DNA of 64,000 bases, taken from NCBI GenBank assembly GCA_001632425.1, contig KV425575.1, forward strand, positions 367,462 through 431,461. The letters are read 5' to 3'. The position numbers and the translations under genes were made by a program. Positions 39,101-50,461 of the stretch are shown here, one piece after another. This stretch comes from Neolentinus lepideus HHB14362 ss-1 (taxonomy: Eukaryota > Basidiomycota > Agaricomycetes > Gloeophyllales > Gloeophyllaceae). The notes under the pieces are model-generated. The model ran no database searches. It was not told the DNA's origin and was given only the letters and a program-made list of their open reading frames with translations. Every line of letters starts with the position of its first letter. Within the stretch, counting starts at the first letter, position 1.

Positions 39101-40741
39101 CGGTGGAGAGATTAAGCAAGTTACCAGCTGCGTGCTTTTGAGCGAAGCGGATGGTAGGTACACCTAAGATCTCGATGGCGTTGGTCCGGTGTTACTGATA
39201 ACAGCGATATATTCACCGACCGACTTCAATAAATAAGGAGAGATTGGACGTCAGTGATTCTAGATGCTCTCCCATTTCTGACGTCAGGTCATGCAGGTAC
39301 CGCTGTACCGCTGGGTACCTGAATTGGCCTATTTCATGAAGATGAGCTTTGTCCAAGTATCAGGACTGCAAGCCCACCATCGTATGCTTTTAGACAAGAC
39401 GCCCAGTACTGTGCGAGATCAGTTTGTGTCAATCTTCCAACACGTCATCACAACTGACTTTCAAATCGCCATGCAATGATTGTATCGACGCATTTACAGC
39501 TTCATCCTGGAACTCAGGAAACTCATTGAGGCATTTCAAGAAAGTCATAACGTCCTTGGCAAACATCTCAAGTTGTCCCGGTAAGTCTTCAGGATCGAGA
39601 TTGTCGAATACGGCCGGGCGCACGATATGATGAGGTGCTTTCCGCTTCGCTCGCTTTCGACTGTATCGCGAATTAGGGTTGACGAGTGCATCCCGGGACT
39701 GTCGCGTGACTTTTCGAGGAAATAGGTCGGCAGCATTCTCTCGGAAGAGGAAGAGGATTTGGACGAGGCGCTCTCGGAGATGAAATGAAGATGAGAGGAT
39801 GCCGACAGAACTTCCTAGTTGTCTGGCAGAGTTCGCAAAGTTTCTGAGCTGTTATGTGCGTCAGACATGCACCTCAAAAATGAATATATCGCCCACTTCT
39901 TTGTCAAGGCTCAAGACTCTCCTGTTGCCGCGATTAATATTTGGGAGATCACTGCCAATGGAACAATGCACTCACCTCTGAAACTTATAGAATGATTCTG
40001 CGCCCACAACTTGGTCTTCGTCGACAGAAGCTGAATAGCAAGTATCATATCAACGAAGACGCTCTCCTCACACGAGGTCCGCCACTCACGGATATCTCTG
40101 GGCTCATCATACATTTGTTTGCCCTCTGAATGCGCAAATCAGCGTTCATGCGAACTGGTTGGAGTTGTGTCACCGTACCTGGCTCGTGAAGATCTTCATC
40201 TTTGGTTAGTTCGTTGAGGGCATCTAGCAGTGATAACAGTGTCTGTTTCCGTTTGTTGCTTGCGTCCGCACGGGTTGGCGTAACCGCGCCGGGTCCACTG
40301 GGTAAATTCACTGTCAGATCATTGGTATAGTTGGGTGTGACCGGAGGCGGATCCACTGGAAGCGGATATCAACTTCAATATGAAGACTTGTGAGCACCAG
40401 CATACTTACCACGAAGCATATTCAATCTCGCCGCCGATTGGACTTCTTCTGTGTATCCGATGCTTCCCCGGTATCCCGGATATGATATGAATATAAGTCC
40501 GTCCGAATACTAGTCGTTACCGCCGTGGGCGTTGTCGCTGTCGTGTAGAGTGTCGTGAACGTTTCGAAAGAGAATGGCACGTCAAGATAGTCCAAGGCTC
40601 GTTATTCGGATAGAGAATGGGGCAAAAGAAGCCATCACTCATTGAGCTAACAGATCTTCCAACGAACATGAGGCCGCCCACGACGGGGAACACGCCGTCT
40701 ATGCCGCAGGCGGCTAGATTAGACTTGGACGTCCATGACAC
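36101..40741 (-). CDS. Membrane-anchored WD40-repeat protein
   Basis: Exons run right to left. The N-terminal part has LLSLLDALNELTKDED, ESFYKFQR joined to QLRNFANSARQLGSS, and a helical region with LPGQLEMFAKDVMTFLK. The middle carries several membrane segments (LNLSTVATFFSAVTATTLQY, WVLIWIKRSPLVFLVISVAC, TVFTAFSSFGLAAVSAWVAS), then a low-complexity linker with MSPMSPMSPG. The C-terminal half is a WD40 propeller (HLQFSPDGKYLATS, ITLAKSGKMALVSYENK, DIHIWDRDSGELLHYLRAQQ, FATGSHDGYLKIWTP). The propeller resembles WDR26/Gid7-type proteins but no LisH-CTLH is seen, so a GID role is not claimed. The stop is at 36101-36103. The first exon is unresolved; 40741 is approximate. HOM6 ends 123 bp away on the opposite strand. 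Confidence 0.7.
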
Positions 40742-40905
40742 CCCAACCTCAGCAAGTATAAAGCTTAAAAAAGGACCTTGTTTCTGACTTTTCTGACTGC
40801 AGTAAGTGGATTATAGCGTTGACGGTGATAGTTCATCATGATCGTCGGACAGGTAAACTTCCGTGCTGCTGGCAGGGTCATTGCTGCAACCTACCAAAGT
40901 TCGGC
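40742..40905. promoter_or_regulatory. Short divergent promoter region
   Basis: About 165 bp separate the approximate start of the minus-strand WD40 gene from the ATG at 40906, so the two probably share a bidirectional promoter. No TATA box is obvious. Confidence 0.4.
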
Positions 40906-43900
40906 ATGGCGACGCTCGCCCGGAGTCGCGATGACTTAAGGGAGGCTCCGTCAGACCGCCAACAGGCGTTGAGGGCTGGAATTCCGACGCCCTTTCCGAG
41001 GACCGCCGTTCGAACACGCGTCGAAGATGAACGCATCGTCCCTGAAGACTCGAGGGAGTCTAACCCCGTCGAGGGGAATGAGGGAACTCGTTCTGAAGCG
41101 CTCCCTGAGGATGGTCTTGATGGAGGGGGCACGCAATCCAAGGAATATGTCGTAAGCTGTACTCATGTCATTTGACCTATTCTCGTTCACTCCCGGGCTT
41201 TAGCTAGAGATCTTGCCATCCATAGCATACGTGCAAAAGTCGTGCGTAGTAACGCTCAACACTCTGCTTTCGACGACTACGGACTGGCAAGCCATCGTCC
41301 CTGATCGTCGACACTCGTTACCTCCGTCGCCCTATGCTTCGACTGCAGCTCAGGTGGACTCAACCCAGCCGTCTTCAGCGCTGCATACGCTGGTGTCAAA
41401 CCTGCGCCACAGGCAGGGTCTCGATGACATGCTCGAAACTAGGAATTGGAACAATAGTGCGGAATTAATACGCGAGCTACAAGACCACGTAATAAGGCTT
41501 GAGTCTACCCTAGACGCGAATGATGCGCAGCTCGTACATGCGTTGGTCTCGCTCCTCGCTCATTTCGATCGTCTCTCATCTATCATTGCACGCGGATTCC
41601 CCTCTTCACTCGGTGCAGGACCGTCATCCAGAGCGTTGCAGGTGCCATCTGTGTTTGACCCAATCGACACACTTCGGCGCCAGGTCAGCGATCTGCAAAT
41701 CGAAAGGCTGTACTCTTCCGACAACCTTGAATCGAAGCTCCCTCCCGTCCTAGCGGTGGAGACCGGCTTACTCTGGTCCCGGATTGACCTAGAGCTCGAG
41801 ACTGTCCAAGCGCTCTGTCGTCGACGCGCGGAACTCGCGCTCATCGACCATGATCACTTGCCCCCAGAGTACGATCCCGGCGAGTACGAGGCCGAGCGCC
41901 CGCCGCTCTACTACGACGCGGACTCGAGCTCTCTTGTGGACAGGGCGAGTTTGAAGTCGGTCCACGAACCGATGGCGTCTGCGACGACACTCACAAGCGG
42001 GCTCAGCGAGAAGATGAGGATGGATCTTGAGGCAATTACAATGGCCATCGACCGGCTGTACCTCGTTGCGCCACAGCTGCATAATCAGCGTGTCGAGCTG
42101 AAAAAGTCGAAGCTTGAACAGCTTGAGCGTGCACGCCTCGCGGGACCGTCATCTTCTTCGAAGTCGTCTCCTATAGTTCGGGAGGGAAAGAAGAAAGAGC
42201 GGGACGTGCGGGAGCTCGATAACATGCTGGAGCTTATCGGCAAGGCATCTAATCGCAGGCTTGCTGATCAATCGGTCATTCTCGAAGGAAGCATGGAGCA
42301 GAAGTTCGAGAAGGCCAGACAAAAGGACCAGGAGAAGGTGAGCCATTATCGTGTCATCTCTCTAAACTGATCATCAACATAACATTTCACAGCGGAACGC
42401 ATTCGTTGAGCAACTTGCGCACCATTCAGATGCTCGCCGCCTACACAGCCAAGATGCAGCTTTTCAGCCCCCGAGAGAAAGGGACCCAGAAGCCTTACTC
42501 TCCTTGCCTGAGTTCATCCGAGAATCTATGCCGCGCTTCCCGACAGCACCCGCTGATCTCAATACTCTGGTAGATGATGCCGAAACTCTTGATAACAATG
42601 CACCCGCGTTTGGGATGCACTCGTCATTAGCACGTCTGAGATCCAGGAAGAGTGTAAGGAGCCGGAGTCTGTCGTCGCCGCCATTATCGTGGCTTCTCTC
42701 GTCCACTTCGCGATCCTCCTCAACTGTCCCAGAGTCCAAGCCCATGAAGAGACCGAAGTCGAGTGGCTCAAAGAGTCGCTCGGGACGGTCGAGCCGACCG
42801 GCGTCATCTGGTGGGAGATTGCCTATTAGTAATGCAGGTAAGGATATGGATGCTCGTTTCAGAAGATTTGAGCTAATGAAACTAGTGTTTGCAATCGACT
42901 ACGTCGCGGAGCACCACGAGAATCTGCAGCATGTTCTGGTTTTCTTCACAGCAGGGGACGTGATGCCCGGCACGCCGCTCGAAGCTGAGGTGCTCCCTTC
43001 TACTTCGGACAAGGATGGCGAGCGTCTCATCATCATGAGCAGTGAGGGTGTATCTCCTCCGCTGAACCTCCCTGTCCGTGTCGTAACAGGCAAGAAGGAA
43101 GTCCAATCACATGGCAGCCATTTCGAAGTCAAGCTTCCAACGTATCCACGCAGTGCGGGATCCGTATCAGATTTGGAATCTGAGCCGCTGATGGATGCCG
43201 GTCAGTTAATGGCTGCTAGTCCGACTAGCTTTATCTGTTCTTCATGCTCGCTACCCTTAGTTCAAGCGTCGCGCGTTGAGGATTATAGGAATTTGCCGTC
43301 GGAGTACTGGGCTGAACTGGTGGAAGCGTGGATGTGTCATGCAGATCAGAAGGTGCATGACCATGTTGCGGTGCATGGACGAGGGATATGGCCGAAAGCT
43401 AGCCAGGGGTTGGTCGGAGGAAGTTATATTCTGTTTGACGAATCCAACGTTATTAAAGGAAATCTACGGATATTGGAGGGCAAGGTGAGCCTGAACTCGT
43501 ATTTCTGTTCTAAGGGCAATAAGAAGGCCGGCATTGGATGTCCACCAATGGTCGCATGTCTTGAACTGGCAACCAGCTTTGTACGCTATCTCCGAGCCGT
43601 CTTCTGGTTCGGTGTACGCTGCTGAGTTTGTGTTGACTGTGCAGGACATCGGCAGACTTTGTCTCTGGCTGATACAACCTGTCCGAGAGCAACAGCGCTA
43701 TGTTGGTTTCCTTGCTTAACAACTCTCGTGTAATAGAGGTCTTCGTCACGGGAGCTACATGCGAGAGCACACTATACGATTATCCTGCAAAGAAGCCATA
43801 CTAACGTGTTTGTCGCAGGGTAGCGACGACTGGCGACTAGTCAGGTGTTTGTGTGGGGCGGTGAAAGGACGCACTCAGGCACATCAACATGCGGATGAAC

Positions 43901-44549
43901 CACCTACAAACTCGTTCCGGCTTCTCAAGTACGCTATTCGTGCTATCAGTTTGTCTACAGAGTAAGTCTGTGGTATCATACAGGTGTATAGCTTATTAAT
44001 ATTTCATCTGATTTTCAGACTGTCCAGTGTCCCTCTGTCAGCATTCATAGTCGAGGACATGGTAGAGCTAGTCCAAGCTCATGCTACTTACCGCTTTATT
44101 ATCACTGACGAAGAGAATGAGCGGCCTCGAATCTTGGTAGGTTAACCATGAATCATATTACAAAGATCTAGTCTGACTTTCGCACAGATATGGCTGTTCA
44201 AACCAAGCATCCGGATAGCATACAAGATTCCCGCAAGCTACCTAATTCCCCAGGCTGACTCTACCCGCGCAGCGAAAGTGCTGTATAAGATCATCGGGCC
44301 GAACGTTGCACCTGAGGATCTCAAAAGGTGAGCATCGGCATGTCTGCTTGTGATCGTTCCATGTCTGATAAACTCGATACATGCAGTATTCTTGATAAAT
44401 TCCCCGGATTTCCGCAGGCAGAAAACCTGTCATACCCCTTAGAAACCTGTAGACGTCTCGCCGGGCTACTCAAGGAGAGTAACTCCTCATACCCCGTCCA
44501 CATGCGCACGATGACCGGCTTGGATGTCGGCTGGCTGCGTCGCGCTTAA
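40906..44549 (+). CDS. Large protein with C-terminal UBE3D-type E2-binding (HECT_2) domain
   Basis: The start MATLARSRDDLREAP is the only in-frame ATG. Residues ~1-500 are an unrecognised region with coiled-coil stretches (ELIRELQDHVIRLESTLDAN, ELDNMLELIGKASNRRLA), then a Ser/Arg-rich linker (about 42650-42830). The C-terminal part, from about 42880, matches the UBE3D / E2-binding family: SPTSFICSSCSLPLVQ, LPSEYWAELVEAWMCH, CPPM, LVRCLCGAVKG, then FRLLKYAIR and a tail with RILIWLFKPSIRIAY, consistent with cysteine pairs that bind a metal. The known members bind ubiquitin-conjugating enzymes of the UBCH10 type. Continuity across 42504-43482 argues for one long protein instead of two genes. Several introns, including a 48-bp one at 42838 that could be retained in frame. 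The stop is at 44547-44549. Confidence 0.65.
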
Positions 44550-44839
44550 ACTCGACTTCACCATCTCACTTGTTGCATATTATAGCTTTCGTATGGCTTT
44601 GTTTGACCACAGTATTTATCCACCGGAAGCGCCATATTGCTACTCCGTGAATGCATTCTTTCTTGTAGCATAACAGTCTCTGAATCTTGGTCACGGACAT
44701 GTGTTCTATTATCACTCTTCTCGTTTGATTCAACCCTGTGCGTTTTGAAGGTATAGCTAGCATAGAAAACAATAAATATACACCAAGTCCATTACAAAAC
44801 TGCAGCATGAAACGAAGAGCAATGAGAATCGGTCCTGCA

Positions 44840-46619
44840 TTACACTAAGACTTCTTTCTCCTTGCCTTTCCTCGACGGTGGCAAGGAGAGATTCGGTGAG
44901 CTTACCATAGCCGTGGCTGAAGAGAATGAAGCTAGGCGGCGTCCAGACGACAATGGTGACCCTGGGGACAAGTGACCACCCGGACGCGTTGGGGATCCAG
45001 GTAGGGATGAATTGGTTCGCTGTTGCTGTGAATCTGCTAGTGGAGAGATTGCGGGGTCGTTCTGACCCGCGTTTGCTTCTGTGAGAAGGAACTCGACCCA
45101 TAGTCGGGAGAAGGACTGTCGTGTATGGTTCTCAGGGAGAACTAACGATACAATTAGGCGGGGACGTACCTCCGTCTCATCACCCTTCTCCAATTCTGGT
45201 GACTTAGCCGTCGATAGCGACGTCGAGCTCGCCGAGCGGCCCCATATCCCTGAGCCAGTGTTCCCACTTACAATATTTCCCATCCTTTGCAGACCAGCTT
45301 TCTCTCGCTCAGAATCACTCCATGACAGTATCGACGCGAGGAGCTGGAGCATCTCAAAACGCTTGCTATCGGCACGAGGCGTGGAGAGGAAGGAAATGAG
45401 AACGTTCGTGACGAGCCGCCGGTCGACGTTCTCTGCAGACGATTGACGACGGAGGCGGCGGAGGGCTTCCATCAGGTGTTCGTTCATGATGATGGCTGGT
45501 TACTGTGATTCAAAGCAGAAGAGAATCAGGATAATGTGAGGACGAACCTTCGTGGCGCAGTTTCTGGATGAGAAGCTCCTTCTCCTTAACCTCTTTCTCA
45601 AGTACTTGAGCCCGAGAAGAGTTGGATGTGGATTCTTCGAGTTGGAGCTGCGGAAGTGGTGTGTACGGTGATTTGACATCTCAGATGAACACTATACCTC
45701 GGCATTCAAGGCTCGAGACTTATATTCCGCCAGGGACTGTGTTAGCTGATCAAACTGGGCTTCGTGTTCCTTGATAGCTTGCTTAAATTCGTGCTCCTTC
45801 GCTGCGCAATTTATGGGTATTAGCAGTCTTTGGAGTATTCGATATCTCACCTGACTGGAAATCTCCCAGTACGGACTGCAAATTGTTAGCCTTCTCGCGT
45901 TCAGTGTCGAGCTCCATTGCCTCCCTCTCGCATGCTTCCCGCTCGATCTCCACATCTCGCTTCAGTGTTTCGATGGTTGCCCTCGCTTCGTCTGCAAAAG
46001 CCCTCTCATGCAGTGCAGCATGCTCCCATTCATCTTTCTCTATTCGACATCGCTCGAGCTCATTTTGGGTTTCCCGGAGCTCCCGCTCCCTGAGCAGAGT
46101 CTCTTGAGCCGTCTCTTGCACGGCTCGGTTCCGCATAGCTTCCAATTCTCTCGACGCATTCTCGGCCTCTGCATTGGATGTGATGAGTTCAGACTTGAGA
46201 GTCTCGACAGTGGAAACTAGGTCCTCGTTCTCCGCTGTTAACTGCTGAACCAGCTGTTCCCGTCTTTCGAGTTCTTCCTAAGGAGTTTCAGATGGCTCCG
46301 TAAAGGTACATAATTTAAGACTCACAGCATCCTGCTTCAACTTGTTCTGCAACGTCGTGCGCATCGTGGTAAGCTTCCCCAGGAGGTTCCTGTATTGTGC
46401 TGCTAGAGCTTCCTTCTCCTCTTTCGTGCGCTTCAACTCATCCTGTAGCCTCTGTATTGGATCCCCATCTTCTGTGGCATGGTTCTGACCATTAACTATT
46501 CCATTTGTGCCGGGAGATCCGACGCTGGCAGCGTCCCCGTCAAAGGACTCTCGCGAATTGGATGACTCTGGGCTAAGTAAAGGAGAAATTAAGCCCTTTG
46601 TTGGGCTCTGACTGGACAT
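44840..46619 (-). CDS. RUD3: Golgin with GRAB domain, Rud3/GMAP-210 type
   Basis: A cis-Golgi tether recruited by Arf1 through its GRAB domain. The start MSSQSPTKGLISPLLSPES is at 46619. The middle is long coiled coil (DELKRTKEEKEALAAQYRNL, EELERREQLVQQLTAENEDL, ERELRETQNELERCRIEKDE, LQLEESTSNSSRAQVLEKEV). The GRAB signature follows: NEHLMEALRRLRRQ, NVDRRLVTNVLISFLSTPR and KRFEMLQLLASILSWSDSER (about 45300-45480), then GLQRMG. After an intron comes SFSRLWVEFLLTEANAG, and a Ser/Gly/Pro-rich tail ends GKEKEVLV, stop 44840-44842. Introns lie at about 46278-46326, 45789-45852, 45678-45700 and in the 3' third. Convergent with the E2-binding gene. Confidence 0.88.
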
Positions 46620-47051
46620 AGTGGACCGTTCTTGCGTGATTGAAATGCCCTCTCTACACGTTCCAAAGGCGACCATAAACCCGGAGAGACACGTAGATGA
46701 GAGTAGTGCGATTAATACCGCATTGCCGAGAACATACAGGCACGTATAATATTGAGACGTGGCTAATGAGTCCCATAAGTGCTTAATTCTCACGATAACA
46801 AACATATTCTCACATTTATTATCACGACAGATTTGAAATTGCGCGTACATAACGGTGAGGTCAGCCACCTTGTCCTCATCCCCACTTGTCCAGCGTCGGC
46901 GATAGCAATTTCCCTGCCCCTAGGGCCCTTGGCAACTGAAACCCTGTGTATTGTGCAGCTGTGATTGATAAATTTTTGTATTTTTAGTTCTGTCTATCAT
47001 CCCTGTTGTCGAATCGCTTCGTGAAGCGCAGTCCTCTACCTGGCCTTCACC

Positions 47052-48960
47052 ATGCACGACATCCGCGAGCACTCCACTCCACTCCCCAAAATTGCCAGCC
47101 CCTCCCCGATGTGCGCCAGGCATATGGCGAAGATTCAACCGTTGAAGGGGGTCTTCCTGAGTCTCCCTGTGGAACTTGTCTGTCGTGTTCTATCCTTTCT
47201 CCCTCCCAAGGATCTGGTCCGATGCAGCCAGGTTAGTAACTGCAGTTATAGTTTGTTTATACCCTTTGCCCATGATCATGTAGATCAACCGATTTGTATG
47301 GGACATATTCAAGTCGTCTTCCCATCTGAAGTACATCGCCGAGCTCGAATTTCATGGACTAGTTCCCAATCAACTGGCGCCCAATATCGGATACTCCCAG
47401 CGTCTAAACCGCTTGAGGGAATATACGGATGGCTGGAAAAATCTTAAACCCAAGAAGAGATACAGCATCCAGATGACTGAGAACGGCTGCGTGTATGACT
47501 TCGCTGGTGGAATCTACGCCAATGGGCATGGCAGTCATCCTCCTGTCTCTGGCCCACTCAAGTTCCACCGTCTTCCCTCTGTCTCAGATGATTCTTCTTT
47601 CCCGACGCAAACGTGGACACATATTCAGCTTATAGAGCAAGGGGGGCAATTCCTCGATTTCTGCATGGATCCAACGCAAGATCTACTTGTGATGGTCTCT
47701 TCAGCTCCCGCCGAGTAAGTTCTCTCGTCATATGACCCAGCATCCACCAGTGCTCACCCTTTGTACAGCTCCGAGCACAAATACTTCGTGCACATTAGGA
47801 GTCTCACGTCGAACGAACCTCATTCCAAGGCGCCTCTACCCAACCGCCCTTGGGTCGAGAAGAGTGGTCCTTTTGTTGATAGTGGATTCCATCATGTCAG
47901 AATTCACATCGTTGATGACATTATCGCTATACTAGCGGATGACGGTGCCACTATGGTCCGCCTCTCCCTATTCAATTGGAGATCGGACTGCGATTACGTG
48001 GTGCGTACTATCATTGCTATTTTTTGCGTAGCACTTATCAAATTTTATTCCCAGGTCACTATGGATAACCACCTCAGCTCCTCGGTCGACGACTTCTGTC
48101 TCCTCTCTCGCACCTCCTTCCTTACAGTCGACTTCAATGGCGACCTAGGTTTCTACACCTTCACCGACCCGGCCCTCTACAACAGGGGTGCATCCGTCCT
48201 TCCTCCCGTCCGTCGCGCAATCTTTAATCTCCCTAGCCCTGCCGAAGGCTGGGACTACTGGGGCATCATACTCTCCTTCAACCCCATCCCCAATATAAAT
48301 CCTCCCCCGCCAAATAAATCTAATTTCCTGCCGACTCCCCCGCTATTCCAGTGCGGCAATGACGACCGAGTCCTATTGTGCACATTTAACTTATTTAACC
48401 AGATAAATCACAGCACGAGCAGCCACACGCTTGTCATGCGGACAAGAGTGTTCTTCGAGTCCGTACCGCTGACAACAACTCAGTGGGCAGAATGGGGTCC
48501 CAGTAATACGAGATGGTTCAAACACGAATATGAGGCGCCGTGGATACATTCAATACATGGTCACAGGATCGTGGACAAGACTACTGCCGCAGACGAGAAG
48601 GGAAATCCCACTCTTGCAACCACGTCAACGCCGAACGAGTTTAATCTCGTTGTACGAGACTTCAATCCAAAATTGCTAAAGACAACCGTGGATGTAGCGG
48701 ATAAGGACTATATCAGAATTGTGATCGACCCCACGCTAGTGAAAGAACCGGAGTTCAAGGAAGAAATTACTACACAGCTGGCATATAGAGAGGTCGTTAG
48801 CAGAGAGACCTACCCCTGCTCGAATGTCATGATTGACGATAGCAGGATCATACTTTGTCAGGTGCGTGCCGCGTTACGTGGACTGTTTCTGCAATACTGA
48901 TGACGTCCGCAGAGGGATAAAGAGCATCACCTGGAAGCGATAGACGTACTAGTATTTTAA
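47052..48960 (+). CDS. F-box protein, agaricomycete type (paralogue of 24298-26110)
   Basis: Probable SCF substrate receptor. The start MHDIREHSTPLPK leads to the F-box (LSLPVELVCRVLSFLPPKDL then VRCSQ), split by an intron (about 47232-47283) from INRFVWDIFKSSSHLKYIAE. The family block RLNRLREYTDGWKNLK and YDFAGGIYANG follow, then WTHIQLIEQGG, LDFCMDPTQDLLVMVSSAPA, an intron to SEHKYFVHIRSL, HVRIHIVDDIIAILADDGAT, NWRSDCDYVV, DDFCLLSRTSFLTVDFNGDL, WAEWGPSNTRW, and a final exon ending IDVLVF with TAA at 48958-48960. The C-terminal half is probably a beta-propeller-like fold. About four introns. Divergent from RUD3 across 432 bp. Confidence 0.78.
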
Positions 48961-50461
48961 TTTGTTATGGATCTGGGTAGTTGTGGTGGTGAAGTAGGGG
49001 ACGCTTTCATCCCGTTTTTTCGTGTTCTCTGTGAAGCTATCAGTTGTTAAGAATGTCACCGTACCGTGGATTATGTTAATGTGTACCTCGGATTCATACC
49101 TCATTGACATTCCTGAGCAAGGGTACTGACAAGCCAAGGAATCTACACCATTTTTGTTCGCCAGTCATATGTCCTCAAATGAAGTACTAGCTGCATGTGT
49201 TATGATCATGGAACCAAGGATGACTATATTTTGTGTGTGTAAAGCTGAAATCCTAATGAGACAGGCTTCAGACTTCGGCTGTACGTGCACTATCATTTGA
49301 ATGGGATTCGGACGATGCGCGTGAGCGCACAGCCCGCCGGAGTTTTCCAGCCGGTTCTCAAGCATGCGCGGCATTTAAATATTTGCCCACCTAGTCAAGA
49401 TCTCTGCCGAAGATTCTTTCTGGAGGCCAAGGTTTGTATGAATATAGACTCGGATGCCGATATTGGTGCACTGTTCCTTAATACTTTCAAGAGCGCGGCA
49501 AGGCGGAACATTCGTTGGGAACATGTCTGGACTTTAATCGCCCATAGAATCCTAACTCTGTCCAGCCACAAGGAGTCGGACGCGTTATAGATGGCCGGGC
49601 AGACTTACAGCATAGCGCCGACGTTCCATACGCTCTGGAGATACGAAATGGTAACGATCCAGATTTATGGTGCTGTGTATCTACGATCCCTCCGTCTACT
49701 CGATCATCCAACTCTACCAGTCTCGACTCGATCAATCATCACTCAAGAAGCACAAGTCTTTTGAGCTTGGATGTGCCGACAGTGGCCCGGAACCACTCTA
49801 TTTCTATGTGGTAAGCAAGACACAGGTTTTCTCGTAAATGTCAGTTTTTTTGATCTCTCCGTGTTCGAACACAATATCCAGGAACAGCATTTCAGGCCAG
49901 AAGCCAGGAGCTGTCCAATTGCATGGCAGCGCAGGCGAGGAGAATGCATGCTCAGAATATCTTCAAGATGGCTACAAGGTTCGATCCGGTTACGAAGCAA
50001 GTTAGTGTTGGGTTTAGCGCTGAAGGGACGATTGTGACGAAGTATGTCCTGTCCATCAATGCCACAGGGATTAATCTATGATACACCAATTGTAATATCC
50101 AAGGTGCTGCAGCTGAGTTGATTAGTATCATTACGATCCTTAACGCACTTTGATAGCTTGCAGTGAAGCTGGGATGGCCGAACTGCGCGGCTTACATCAG
50201 AGCATCCTGATTTGTCCCCACACGTTGCTTCACGTTTTCATTGCGGGCCTCATGCTGAGAACGATTGTTCGCTGGCAGCTCACTGCTGTTCCTTTCGATC
50301 AGTTTTGCGTACCACCTCGTCACAGGTCACTGTCATGCAGGATATAAAGTCCTAGTCTCTTGGAGTTGGGAATACAACTCAACGCAGAATGATTAGACGA
50401 CGCCCAGACCAGTGAGTCTCACTGATCATGACAGGATTGCGATAACAACTATTCCTCTCAG
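48961..50461. other. Intergenic with possible decayed coding sequence
   Basis: Between 49263 and 50067 several consecutive plus-strand frames read like protein (see the separate entry). The rest shows nothing. Confidence 0.35.
49263..50067 (+). pseudogene. Possible degraded or unresolved multi-exon gene
   Basis: Frame one (about 49263-49547) reads LRLYVHYHLNGIRTMRVSAQ and, further on, ARRNIRWEHVWTLIAHR. A different frame then reads NPNSVQPQGVGRVIDGRADL and NGNDPDLWCCVSTIPPS. After a plausible intron (GTAAGCAAG to ATATCCAG, 49801-49881) a third frame reads NIFKMATRFDPVTKQVSVGF and stops at about 50067. I recognise no family, competing frames are also open, and the first frame change has no credible intron, so decay by frameshift is as likely as a missed gene. 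Confidence 0.25.
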
